A stretch of DNA of 64,000 nucleotides from Zeaxanthinibacter sp. PT1 (GTDB lineage: Bacteria; Bacteroidota; Bacteroidia; Flavobacteriales; Flavobacteriaceae). The stretch lies in the NCBI RefSeq assembly GCF_028464225.1, contig NZ_JAQPCN010000001.1:248001-312000 (forward strand), written 5' to 3'. The notes under the pieces are model-generated. The model did no database searches, was not told the DNA's origin, and was given only the letters and a program-made list of their open reading frames with translations. Positions within the stretch are counted from its first letter, which is position 1. Every line of letters starts with the position of its first letter. Both the position numbers and the translations under genes were made by a program. Of this stretch, positions 27,721 to 36,907 are shown piece after piece.

Positions 27721-27800
27721 ATTTACTGTTTCACAGCCAAATACCCTATGCCATGTACAATTTTCAACTTCTAAGACGTGTTCCATCTCTAGTAAAAGCT

Positions 27801-28193
27801 TCAGCTCGGTCTTTTAATCACGGAATAGCTGCAGTGTACACCCCCTGTTCCGGAGCCCGGGGAACAAGGTCCGGGATGCGTGTCGCAGGTCTTTGGCGCC
27901 TTAAATTGTAGCTCAATGAGTACAATAGCAAAACCGGGTGCCAGGCCGGTTATCCTGATATCCCCTGCAGAACGCAGTAAAAATGCCCCGTCCTCTGCTG
28001 ATCTTTTTACAAAATCATGAAGTAGCTCGCACCAGTTCTTATTTCCCATTTGTCCCATGTGGTCATGGCCTAGCATTTCAGATTCCGCTTGCAACTCTGC
28101 TTCCCCGGTGGGGAGATCAGATATAAAACGTTGAATTGCGAATAAAAGCAATACCATCAGTACTACTGTGAAAAAGAAGGGCACCCACCTCAT
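27801..28193 (-). CDS. Small uncharacterised membrane-anchored protein
   Basis: A 130-residue reading frame with a convincing N-terminal helix (VPFFFTVVLMVLLLFAIQRF, about 4-23), a His/Met-rich patch (GHDHMGQMGNKNWC, about 42-55), a helix and a beta-like segment (IRITGLAPGFAIVLIELQF), then a Cys/Pro/Gly tail (CDTHPGPCSPGSG). I do not recognise a family. The membrane segment, ATG start and uninterrupted frame argue that it is real; the odd C-terminal tail, lying close to the decayed queG copy, may mean the 3' end has been altered. Confidence 0.5.
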   Translation of the reverse strand: MRWVPFFFTVVLMVLLLFAIQRFISDLPTGEAELQAESEMLGHDHMGQMGNKNWCELLHDFVKRSAEDGAFLLRSAGDIRITGLAPGFAIVLIELQFKAPKTCDTHPGPCSPGSGTGGVHCSYSVIKRPS

Positions 28194-28389
28194 GTCTTTA
28201 ATTTTAAATGGACAGGGGAACAGTCAATTTTATAACTATAGCTGCCAAAAGACAGAAACTAAAGGGATCAAAGAAATGTTACAACTATGGGAACTCTGGC
28301 AAAGACAAAGCGGATGCTTTGTTGAGGAATTACTACAATGTACGATTTTATTCGCAACTAATTGATATCGTGGCCATTATTTACTATTG

Positions 28390-28418
28390 AAAAAAAACCG
28401 GGGCCTGAACCCCGGTTT
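28390..28418 (-). terminator. Rho-independent terminator of the FAD-oxidoreductase gene
   Basis: Stem AACCGGGG with CCCCGGTT (loop of six) followed in the minus direction by eight T, 27 bp after the stop at 28445. Confidence 0.85.
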
Positions 28419-28444
28419 ATTCTTTCTCTTCCAATGATCTCCTC

Positions 28445-29815
28445 TCATTCCTTAGGGCGAATATTCTGGTTCACCCTGAAAAGGTTTTGTGGATCGTATT
28501 TGGTCTTGATCTTTACAAGTCGATCATAATTCTTTCGATAGGATGCCTTGACCCGTTCCTGTCCTTCGTCCATCATAAAGTTAGAATATGCTCCTCCCAT
28601 TGAATGCGGATGCAGTGCATTATAGTAATCCTTACACCACTGGGTAATCTTTTCTGCATTGGCCGGATCAGGGTCTACTCCCACAATAACCCCTGCATAC
28701 TTAGCATCCCGGTAAGACCAGGGTGTTGCGTCTTTGGGAACCCGGGCAGCGGCACCGGTCAGGGGATATAAATGCATCTGGGATAAAGGTGTCGGGATCC
28801 TGGACCCGTACTTGCGGTGCGCGGCCCTGGCATCCGGGCTTAGCTGATCAAAGAAATCAGCTCTCCAATACCATTGCAGTCCAGGGGGCATCATCCCATC
28901 AAATAAAGTCTGTATAGCCGGGTAAGGCATAGGCCCAACGTGCTCAAATAGCGGATCCATGCTACGGACTTCCTCGAATAACTTATTGAATTTTTGTTCG
29001 TCCTCCCCTGCATAGCACCAGACAATACCACAGAATTGTTTATTATGCAGATGGTCCGGGAATGGCGGCCCGGGGATGATCATGGTAGCGGCAAATCCAT
29101 TTAGCTCGTCCGGCGCATTATGAATAAATCCGTGGTACCACTCCAGGATCTCCTCGGTTTTTTCAATGGGCCAGAGGGTAGGTCCGCCTATGACATTCTC
29201 GAGTGGGTGTGCTTTAAAAGTAAAAGAGGTGACGATGCCAAAATTACCGCCCCCACCACGGATAGCCCAGAATAGGTCCGGGTTCTCATCTTCATTCACG
29301 GTGACGTAAGAACCATCGGCCAGGACCATATCGGCCTCTAGTAAGTTATCGATGGTTAGGCCATATTTCCGGGTCAGGTGCCCTATCCCGCCACCTAAGG
29401 TAAGCCCGCCTACGCCGGTTGAAGAAATAATGCCGGCCGGGACGGCCAACCCAAAAGCATGGGTAGCATGATCTACTTCTCCCCAGACGTTACCCCCACC
29501 TACGCGGACCGTCCTTTCTACGGGGTCTACCAATACATGCTTCATCAAAGACAGGTCTATCACCAGTCCCCCATCACAAAGCCCAAGGCCACCACCATTA
29601 TGACCGCCGCCTCGCACAGCGATGAGTATATCGTGTTCCCTGCCGTAATTCACCGCACTGATCACATCAGCCACGTCCACGCATTTGGCGATCATGGCCG
29701 GCTTCTTGTCGATCATCGCGTTGTACACTTTCCTGCTTTCATGGTAATCTTTATGCCCGGGTTCTATCAGTTCTCCGCGGAGCATTTCCTTTAAATCCTG
29801 TAAAACGGTTTCCAT
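28445..29815 (-). CDS. FAD-linked (berberine-bridge-like) oxidoreductase
   Basis: A 456-residue flavoenzyme with an FAD_binding_4 domain (about 35-210) and a C-terminal BBE segment (about 410-452, YSNFM then VKASYRKNYDRL). H72 in RGGGHNGGG is the expected 8-alpha-histidyl attachment point for FAD. At the site where bicovalent members have cysteine the sequence reads PAGIISSTGVGG, so flavin attachment is probably through histidine only. Such enzymes oxidise sugars, alcohols or natural-product intermediates with O2. It stands alone with its own terminator; the P450 gene 270 bp upstream on the same strand may be a functional partner, but that is only proximity. Confidence 0.9.
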   Translation of the reverse strand: METVLQDLKEMLRGELIEPGHKDYHESRKVYNAMIDKKPAMIAKCVDVADVISAVNYGREHDILIAVRGGGHNGGGLGLCDGGLVIDLSLMKHVLVDPVERTVRVGGGNVWGEVDHATHAFGLAVPAGIISSTGVGGLTLGGGIGHLTRKYGLTIDNLLEADMVLADGSYVTVNEDENPDLFWAIRGGGGNFGIVTSFTFKAHPLENVIGGPTLWPIEKTEEILEWYHGFIHNAPDELNGFAATMIIPGPPFPDHLHNKQFCGIVWCYAGEDEQKFNKLFEEVRSMDPLFEHVGPMPYPAIQTLFDGMMPPGLQWYWRADFFDQLSPDARAAHRKYGSRIPTPLSQMHLYPLTGAAARVPKDATPWSYRDAKYAGVIVGVDPDPANAEKITQWCKDYYNALHPHSMGGAYSNFMMDEGQERVKASYRKNYDRLVKIKTKYDPQNLFRVNQNIRPKE

Positions 29816-30085
29816 AGTATGTAGAATTAATTGTTTGCATGCGCATTGACAGCTGTATTCGGTAAAGGAGGAACAATACAGTAAATCTGCAGAAATCGCC
29901 CGGCAGATCCAGGCTTTGGGGAACCATTGAGATGTGTTTATCTCCCAGAAGAAATCCTGTCGTAGGTCACGGCAGCCAGGGATGTAAACAAATTAAGGAT
30001 GCGGATTTTAAAGGTAAGTAAAATTATCCATAACCCACTCTAAAAGAGATTGTTAAAATAAAATAAAAATGCATTTTACCACTTA

Positions 30086-31414
30086 TTAACGCCGGGTAAA
30101 CTCGAGTAATACCGCTCCGGGTTTCATGGAGATCAGCGGGTTTAATTCCAGGGTTTGCTGAGGGGTAGAAATATGGTAATCCTTCAGCAGCATACTCAGC
30201 ACAATCACCATTTCGTACATGGCAAAATTATTGCCTACACACATACGGGGGCCCGCACCAAAGGGGTAGTAATAAGCCGAGTAATTTAACTTTTGTTCAG
30301 GATCAAACCGTTCCGGAATAAATTCCCCGGGTCGGTCCCAGAATTCTTTGCTGCGGTGCAACTCATATATGGACATCAGTAATAAGGTATTTGGCTGGAG
30401 ACGGACTCCTTCTACCTCATCTTGTTCATTGGCTACCCTGTCAATAACATAGACCGGGGGATATAGTCTCAGGGCCTCTTCGATACATTGCTTGGTATAC
30501 GGTAATTTCCCGAGCAGTTCCAAAGAATCATTATCCTTCCAATCTATCACTTTAACTTCCCGGTATAACTTTTCCTGTTTCGCCGGGTTGGATGCCAGCA
30601 GGAAAAGGACGAAACTCAGGGCATTTGCCGTAGTCTCGTGCCCGGCAGTAAACAGGATAAGAACCTCATCTATCAGCTGCTCCCTGCTCATCGCACTACC
30701 ATCTTCATACCTGGCCTGCAAGAGCATATCGAGCAAGTCGTCTCTCTCCTCACCGCTTTCAATGCGTTCTTCAATGATACCGTTCAGGATATCGCGTCCC
30801 TGTTCTGCCAGGTCCAGGTGCTTACCGATCTTCCCACTAAGACGAAAATACCATTTTAAGTAGGGCTGTCGCATTTCACGGATCAGCATCTGCTGGTTGC
30901 GCTCGGTGATCTCCTGCAGGCGATTCATCCGCTTTCGGATATCGTCCCGGCTGAACAAGGATTGCGCTACTACCTGGAAGGCCAGGTCGCCCATGAGGGG
31001 AAATATGTCCTTGACTTCACCGGTTTCTATCCGATCCAGTTCCTTTCGGATCACTTCTATCATGGTACCTAATAGAAGATGTAGTTTCTTTTTGTGGAAA
31101 GCCGGCTGTATCATCCGCCGGTGTGCTCTCCAGTGTTCTCCTTCTGCAGTCAGTATCCCCTTTCCAATGTAGCGGGCCAAATCCACGGTCTGCAGTTCGG
31201 ATTTCCTGTAATTCTTATGATTCTGTTGTAAGGCGTGGCGGATGATATTGGCATTGCGGGTAAAGATGACATTCCTGCCTAAGCTTACCTCAACCTTAAA
31301 GATATCGCCCAGTTTTTCAAAATGTTTCCTGTGAAATGGGAGAGGGTTCTTCAGAATCTGTTTCCGATTCCTGAACACTTCGTATTTGGATACTGTTGGT
31401 AGTTTCTTGCTCAC
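30086..31414 (-). CDS. Cytochrome P450
   Basis: A 442-residue P450 with every core motif: the oxygen-binding AGHETTANAL (about 248-257), EEALR for the ExxR pair (about 312-316), and the haem loop FGAGPRMC with C392 as thiolate ligand. The sequence class (fatty-acid-hydroxylase-like, CYP4/CYP102-related features such as LHRSKEFW and ERFDPEQ) suggests a hydrophobic substrate; no reductase is fused. The GTG start at 31414 directly abuts the ruvB stop (31415), so translation is coupled to ruvB. No ferredoxin or ferredoxin reductase gene is nearby. Confidence 0.94.
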   Translation of the reverse strand: MSKKLPTVSKYEVFRNRKQILKNPLPFHRKHFEKLGDIFKVEVSLGRNVIFTRNANIIRHALQQNHKNYRKSELQTVDLARYIGKGILTAEGEHWRAHRRMIQPAFHKKKLHLLLGTMIEVIRKELDRIETGEVKDIFPLMGDLAFQVVAQSLFSRDDIRKRMNRLQEITERNQQMLIREMRQPYLKWYFRLSGKIGKHLDLAEQGRDILNGIIEERIESGEERDDLLDMLLQARYEDGSAMSREQLIDEVLILFTAGHETTANALSFVLFLLASNPAKQEKLYREVKVIDWKDNDSLELLGKLPYTKQCIEEALRLYPPVYVIDRVANEQDEVEGVRLQPNTLLLMSIYELHRSKEFWDRPGEFIPERFDPEQKLNYSAYYYPFGAGPRMCVGNNFAMYEMVIVLSMLLKDYHISTPQQTLELNPLISMKPGAVLLEFTRR

Positions 31415-32437
31415 TTAAAACAGGCCAGGTTGATTCCCCCCTTTTATTCTTCCAAGATGGGTATAAGCCAATTCTGTAACTTCCCGTCCCCGTGGAGTTC
31501 GCATGATAAACCCCTGCTGTATAAGAAAGGGTTCGTATACTTCTTCTATGGTCTCTGCACTTTCAGAAACAGCAGTCGCCAGGGTGGTGATCCCAACCGG
31601 GCCGCCTTTAAATTTATCGATAATAGTGGCCAGGATCTTATTATCCATTTCATCCAGGCCATAGGTGTCTACATTCAGGGCCTTTAGACCAAACCTGGCA
31701 ATGGTCATATCTATTTTACCGCTGCCTTTGATCTGTGCAAAATCGCGTACCCGGCGCAACAGGGCATTACATATCCTGGGTGTACCCCTGCTGCGGCCGG
31801 CAATCTCTATGGCGGCCTCCTGGGTAATTGGCACTTTTAGAATTTCGGCACTCCTTTCCACGATAGTGGATAAAAGCTCGGTGTTGTAGTATTCCAGTCG
31901 ACTCGCAATCCCGAATCGTGCCCGCATGGGCGCTGTAAGCAAACCAGACCTCGTAGTGGCCCCGACCAGGGTAAAAGGGTGAAGGTTGATCTGTACGGAC
32001 CTGGCATTGGGCCCGGTCTCTATCATGATATCGATCTTAAAATCCTCCATGGCTGAATAGAGGTATTCTTCTACGATAGGGCTAAGGCGGTGGATCTCGT
32101 CTATGAACAGTACATCTCTTTCTTCCAGGTTGGTCAGCAGACCTGCCAGGTCCCCGGGTTTGTCCAGTACCGGACCCGAAGTGATCTTGATGCCTACCCC
32201 TAGCTCGTTAGCCAGGATATTGGCCAGGGTGGTTTTACCCAGGCCGGGAGGGCCGTGAAACAGGGTGTGGTCCAGGGCTTCGCCCCGGAGATTCGCCGCC
32301 TGCACAAATACTTTCAGGTTTTCCAGGACCTGTGCCTGTCCTGTAAAATCGTCAAAGGAAGCCGGCCTGAGGGCTCTTTCAATATCGAGGTCTTCTTGGG
32401 AAAAGTTCTCCGCGCTTGGGTCCAGGTGCTCGTTCAT
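31415..32437 (-). CDS. ruvB: Holliday junction DNA helicase RuvB
   Basis: A 340-residue AAA+ motor (from the ATG at 32437; an upstream ATG at 32482 would add an unusual hydrophobic extension). Motifs: [12 protein letters not shown] Walker A, DEIHRL Walker [16 protein letters not shown], the arginine-bearing [18 protein letters not shown] sensor region, and a winged-helix end with [11 protein letters not shown]. RuvB hexamers drive branch migration with RuvA (20789). The P450 gene follows with no gap. Confidence 0.95.
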   Translation of the reverse strand: MNEHLDPSAENFSQEDLDIERALRPASFDDFTGQAQVLENLKVFVQAANLRGEALDHTLFHGPPGLGKTTLANILANELGVGIKITSGPVLDKPGDLAGLLTNLEERDVLFIDEIHRLSPIVEEYLYSAMEDFKIDIMIETGPNARSVQINLHPFTLVGATTRSGLLTAPMRARFGIASRLEYYNTELLSTIVERSAEILKVPITQEAAIEIAGRSRGTPRICNALLRRVRDFAQIKGSGKIDMTIARFGLKALNVDTYGLDEMDNKILATIIDKFKGGPVGITTLATAVSESAETIEEVYEPFLIQQGFIMRTPRGREVTELAYTHLGRIKGGNQPGLF

Positions 32438-32444
32438 ATGCTTA

Positions 32445-32452
32445 CAAAGATA
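32445..32452 (-). promoter_or_regulatory. Possible -7 box for ruvB
   Basis: TATCTTTG on the minus strand fits TAnnTTTG but lies only 7 bp before the ATG at 32437, which would give an almost leaderless message. It would exclude the longer start at 32482. Confidence 0.35.
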
Positions 32453-32641
32453 GGGGAAAATGAACAGTAACAGCTTCATCAAAATCTATATGCCTCCAGT
32501 ATAAAATCAAAGACCTTTTTGTCTATCTGATGTTGCTTTCCACTCATTCCTAAACCTTTACACCATCTTTTTGGTTCTGACCAATGTGAATTTTTGTTAA
32601 TTTTAGACTAAAACGGAAGAATATTTAACATATTTGCAGAA

Positions 32642-33058
32642 GTGTATCGATTATCGCATAAAATAACAGCTTTAACTTTGACCTTGGTGGTCATGCTTTC
32701 TACGGTTTCATTTACCGTAGATATGCATTTTTGTGGCGATAACCTGGTAAGCCTTTCGCTGTTGAAGGAAGCTAAAAGCTGTGGCATGGAAATGCAACAA
32801 CACGCATCTTCCTGCGAAGAAATGGTTGCTTCCAAATCTTGTTGTACAGATAAAGAATTCGTCAAGGAGGGGCAAAAAGACCTGAAAAAATCCTATGCCC
32901 AGTACGCCGCTGACAAATTCACGGCATTCTTTCCCCACTACTCTGCTTACCTTCAGGTTATCATAACGAATGACAATAAACCTTTACGATTAGAAGATTA
33001 TTCTCCTCCCCTCCTCAGTGTAGACCTTAAAACGCTATACGAGACTTACCTCATCTGA
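32642..33058 (+). CDS. HYC_CC_PP-type small secreted protein heading the copper-efflux operon
   Basis: A 138-residue protein from a GTG start (an in-frame stop lies 33 bp upstream and no ATG is available). It has a signal-like helix (about 8-25), then VDMHFCG (H29, C31), SCGM, SSC, SKSCC (C67-C68), a helix and SPP (about 121-123), matching the motif order that names the HYC_CC_PP family of Bacteroidota. Family function is not established, but the conserved His/Cys pattern and place in front of cusA suggest periplasmic copper binding or delivery. It ends 81 bp before cusA. Confidence 0.85.
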   Translation: MYRLSHKITALTLTLVVMLSTVSFTVDMHFCGDNLVSLSLLKEAKSCGMEMQQHASSCEEMVASKSCCTDKEFVKEGQKDLKKSYAQYAADKFTAFFPHYSAYLQVIITNDNKPLRLEDYSPPLLSVDLKTLYETYLI

Positions 33059-33139
33059 TATTTATACAGTTACAAGCCGTCGACTCCGCTAGTTAGACAA
33101 TAACGTGTACCTTTTGGTTAACTGTTTAAATTATATACA

Positions 33140-36100
33140 ATGCTGGATAGAAGCATTAAATTCCTGATCGAAAATAAATTAGTCGCCTTTCTCCTCTTAC
33201 TCCTTTTTGTAGGCTGGGGTATTGTAAACGCACCCTTCAACTGGAACACCGGTATCCTTCCTTCAGACCCAGTTGCTGTAGACGCTATCCCGGATATCGG
33301 TGAGAACCAGCAGATCGTTTTCACGAAATGGGAAGGGCGTTCACCACAGGACATTGAAGACCAGATTACCTACCCGCTTACTACCTCACTTTTGGGAATC
33401 CCCGGTGTTAAAACCATTCGGAGCTCCTCCATGTTCGGGTTCTCCAGCATTTATATAATTTTTGAGGAGGATGTGGAATTCTACTGGTCACGAAGCCGGA
33501 TCCTGGAGAAGCTCAATTCCCTTCCGTCCGGTTTATTACCCGAAGGGGTTAACCCTGCACTTGGACCAGATGCAACCGGATTAGGGCAAATTTATTGGTA
33601 TACCCTTGAAGGGCGAGATGAAGCGGGTAATGTAACCGGGGGCTGGGACCTGCATGAATTGAGGAGTGTACAGGATTATTACATTAAATATGCCCTGTCG
33701 TCGGCCAGTGGTGTCTCTGAAGTGGCTTCCATTGGTGGATATGTACAGGAATACCAGGTTGATGTTGACCCGGAATTACTCCGGCAATACAACATACAGC
33801 TGGCTGAGGTGGTCAAAGCCGTCCGGCAATCCAACCGGGATATCGGGGCCCAGACCCTGGAGATAAACAAGGCTGAATACCTGGTTCGCGGACTTGGGTA
33901 CGTTAAGTCGGTTGATGACATAGCCAATACCGTTGTGGCATCAGAGGACTTCACCTCTATCAGGATAAAAGATATTGCCCGGGTTCATTTAGGACCCTCT
34001 GTTAGGAGAGGGATATTAGACAAGGAAGGCGCAGAAGTGGTTGGTGGTGTAGTGGTAGCCCGCTATGGGGCAAACCCACTGGAAGTGATCAATAATGTCA
34101 AAGACGAAATTTCCAAGCTATCGTCCGGGATGCCATCTAAAGTACTGGAAGACGGGCGAACATCGCAATTGACCATCGTACCCTTTTATGATCGGACCGA
34201 ATTGATCAAAGAAACTCTGGGTACCCTGAACGAAGCCCTTACTATGGAGATCCTGATCACTGTACTGGTGATCGTAATCATGGTATTCAACCTCAGGGCA
34301 TCGCTGCTTATTTCCGGATTATTACCGGTTGCCGTATTAATGGTGTTTATCAGCATGAAATATTTTGGTGTTGACGCTAATATTGTAGCACTTTCAGGGA
34401 TTGCAATTGCTATCGGCACCATGGTCGATGTGGGGGTCATCCTCGTGGAAAATATTATCCGGCATTTGGAAGAGGATGAGGGCAAGCTACCGATAAACAA
34501 CATTGTCTATAATGCCTCCGCCGAAGTCTCCGGGGCTATAGTCACCGCGGTACTCACCACCATAATCAGTTTTATCCCTGTATTTACTATGATAGGAGCG
34601 GAAGGAAAATTATTCCGTCCCCTGGCTTTTACCAAGACGATGGCCCTTACGGCCTCGATTATCATTGCCTTGTTCCTTTTACCCCCATTCGCAGCATTTA
34701 TTTTTAAGAAGAGGAAGATCCGTCTTTACCCAAGACTTATTCTGAACATTTTTTTAATCGTATTGGGGTTAGCCGCAGTCATAACGGGATATTATATCGG
34801 ACTTACCTTGGTCGCTTACGGACTGCTGACTGCTTTATATATTGTTCACGACCTGGATAATTTTAATTTCAAGCTAAACCCGATATTTTTAAAACGAAAG
34901 AATGCGCTTAATGTATTACTGACCATAGTAACTATCGTCTTTTTGTTGGCAAACTACTGGCGTCCCCTTGGTTTTGACCGTTCCGTGGCCATCAACCTTT
35001 TGTTCGTTTGTCTGATCTGTGCGCTTATCCTGGGATCTCTTTGGGCGCTGCGGTATTACTATACCCCCATTCTCAAATGGGCGCTGGATCACAAATTGGC
35101 CTTCATCATGATCCCCATCACTATTGTGACTTTGGGGACCATTATCATGTTTAATACGGGCAAAGAATTTATGCCCTCTTTGAACGAGGGGTCCTTTTTA
35201 CTGATGCCCACCTCCATGCCCCACTCAGGTGTTGAGGAAAACAAGCGGGTTGTTCAGCAATTGGATATGGCTGTTGCTGCGATACCTGAAGTTTCCACGG
35301 TAGTGGGGAAAGCCGGGCGGACCGAATCTGCCCTGGACCCTGCGCCCTTATCGATGTATGAGAATATCATTCAGTATTACCCGGAATACCAGCGCAATGA
35401 ACATGGAGAACGTCAACGATATAAGGTTAATGACGATGGATACTTTGTGCTAGCCAACGGGAAACTGGTGGCCAATCCGAATTCCCCGCTAGAAAATGAA
35501 GGGGATCAATCAGAAGAAATACTGGTGGACCCATGGAGTTTTAACAGGTCAGCCCTGGTGCCTGACAAAGACGGGGAATACTTCCGGAACTGGCGTCCGG
35601 ATATAGGATCTCCGGATGAAATCTGGGATGAAATCGTCACTGCTACCCGGCTACCTGGTGTTACATCTGCCCCTAAACTTCAGCCTATTGAAACAAGGCT
35701 GGTGATGTTACAGACCGGGATGCGGGCCCCCATGGGGATTAAAGTAAAAGGCCAGGACCTGGAGCAGATCGAAGCCTTTGGCCTGGAACTGGAAAGTTTA
35801 CTCAAAGAGGCAGAGGACGTAAAAGACCAGGCCGTTTTTGCAGACCGTATCGTGGGAAAACCCTATTTGCTCATCGATATACAAAGGGAGCAGTTAGCGC
35901 GTTACGGGGTTACCGTAGATGACGTACAACAGGTGCTGAGTATTGCCATTGGAGGTATGCCGCTGACACAGACCGTGGAAGGCCGTGAAAGGTATTCAGT
36001 CCGGGTGCGCTACCCCAGGGAGCTCCGGGATAGCCCGGAAGACCTGAAAAAGATCTATGTGCCGGTCAAGGACGGCAGCCCCATACCCTTGGGGGACCTG

Positions 36101-36907
36101 GTGGAAATCCGTTATGAGAGAGGTCCAATGGTCATCAAGAGCGAAGACACTTTCCTGGTGGGTTATGTGCTTTTTGATAAAATGGACGGCTATGCAGAGG
36201 TAGATGTGGTAGAGAATGCACAGGCTTTGATTCAAGCTAAAATAAGCAGTGGAGAATTAGTAGTTCCTAAAGGAATCAACTATGCCTTTACAGGAACTTA
36301 CGAGAACCAGCTGAGGGCAGAAAAAACCCTGTCGATAGTTGTCCCATTATCCCTGCTGATCATCTTCCTGATACTGTATTTCCAATTCCGTTCCGTAAGC
36401 ACCTCGCTTATGGTCTTCAGCGGGATAGCCGTAGCCTTTGCCGGAGGTTTTATTATGATCTGGTTATACGGGCAGGATTGGTTCCTGAATTTCAGCCTGC
36501 TGGGAGAGAATATGCGCGATCTGTTCAATATGCATACTATAAACCTCAGTGTGGCTGTATGGGTTGGATTTATCGCCTTGTTCGGGATCGCCACTGATGA
36601 CGGGGTGATCATGGCTACTTACCTTACCCAGTCCTTTAACAGGAACGAACCGGGAACCCGGGAGGAGATTCGTGCTGCTGCCCTGGAAGCGGGAAACAAA
36701 AGGATAAGGGCCTGCCTGATGACCACGGCAACCACTGTACTTGCCTTACTACCTATTCTTACCTCGACGGGCAGGGGTAGTGATATTATGATCCCAATGG
36801 CCATCCCCAGTTTTGGTGGGATGATTATAGACGTCACTTCTTATTTTATCGTCCCGGTGTTGTACAGCTGGCACAAGGAAACAAAATTAAAATTTCGCAA
36901 GTCATGA
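33140..36907 (+). CDS. cusA: CusA/CzcA-type heavy-metal efflux RND pump
   Basis: A 1255-residue inner membrane pump, about 200 residues longer than E. coli CusA. N-terminal MLDRSIKFLIENKLVAF and PDIGENQQIVFTKWEGRSPQDIEDQITYPL are characteristic of the metal-RND branch. The TM4 region AIAIGTMVDVGVILVEN holds the proton-relay acidic residues, repeated in LFGIATDDGVIMATYL. Extra length comes from added helices at about 535-645 and a polar insertion at about 755-835. Methionines such as LMPTSMPH and TGMRAPMG are candidate Cu(I) contacts. It overlaps the following tolC by 4 bp. Expected to export Cu(I)/Ag(I); zinc or cobalt cannot be ruled out. Confidence 0.93.
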   Translation: MLDRSIKFLIENKLVAFLLLLLFVGWGIVNAPFNWNTGILPSDPVAVDAIPDIGENQQIVFTKWEGRSPQDIEDQITYPLTTSLLGIPGVKTIRSSSMFGFSSIYIIFEEDVEFYWSRSRILEKLNSLPSGLLPEGVNPALGPDATGLGQIYWYTLEGRDEAGNVTGGWDLHELRSVQDYYIKYALSSASGVSEVASIGGYVQEYQVDVDPELLRQYNIQLAEVVKAVRQSNRDIGAQTLEINKAEYLVRGLGYVKSVDDIANTVVASEDFTSIRIKDIARVHLGPSVRRGILDKEGAEVVGGVVVARYGANPLEVINNVKDEISKLSSGMPSKVLEDGRTSQLTIVPFYDRTELIKETLGTLNEALTMEILITVLVIVIMVFNLRASLLISGLLPVAVLMVFISMKYFGVDANIVALSGIAIAIGTMVDVGVILVENIIRHLEEDEGKLPINNIVYNASAEVSGAIVTAVLTTIISFIPVFTMIGAEGKLFRPLAFTKTMALTASIIIALFLLPPFAAFIFKKRKIRLYPRLILNIFLIVLGLAAVITGYYIGLTLVAYGLLTALYIVHDLDNFNFKLNPIFLKRKNALNVLLTIVTIVFLLANYWRPLGFDRSVAINLLFVCLICALILGSLWALRYYYTPILKWALDHKLAFIMIPITIVTLGTIIMFNTGKEFMPSLNEGSFLLMPTSMPHSGVEENKRVVQQLDMAVAAIPEVSTVVGKAGRTESALDPAPLSMYENIIQYYPEYQRNEHGERQRYKVNDDGYFVLANGKLVANPNSPLENEGDQSEEILVDPWSFNRSALVPDKDGEYFRNWRPDIGSPDEIWDEIVTATRLPGVTSAPKLQPIETRLVMLQTGMRAPMGIKVKGQDLEQIEAFGLELESLLKEAEDVKDQAVFADRIVGKPYLLIDIQREQLARYGVTVDDVQQVLSIAIGGMPLTQTVEGRERYSVRVRYPRELRDSPEDLKKIYVPVKDGSPIPLGDLVEIRYERGPMVIKSEDTFLVGYVLFDKMDGYAEVDVVENAQALIQAKISSGELVVPKGINYAFTGTYENQLRAEKTLSIVVPLSLLIIFLILYFQFRSVSTSLMVFSGIAVAFAGGFIMIWLYGQDWFLNFSLLGENMRDLFNMHTINLSVAVWVGFIALFGIATDDGVIMATYLTQSFNRNEPGTREEIRAAALEAGNKRIRACLMTTATTVLALLPILTSTGRGSDIMIPMAIPSFGGMIIDVTSYFIVPVLYSWHKETKLKFRKS

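Noticed and set aside
28208-28390. A 60-codon plus-strand frame in the gap upstream of the 27801-28193 gene
   Set aside because: It is lysine- and tyrosine-rich with no signal, family or start-region support, and the region must contain the promoter of the divergent small gene; I see nothing reliable to annotate.
32437-32482. Longer N-terminus for RuvB
   Set aside because: The extra residues are hydrophobic and unlike RuvB; the ATG at 32437 gives the usual length and a -7-like box lies just before it.
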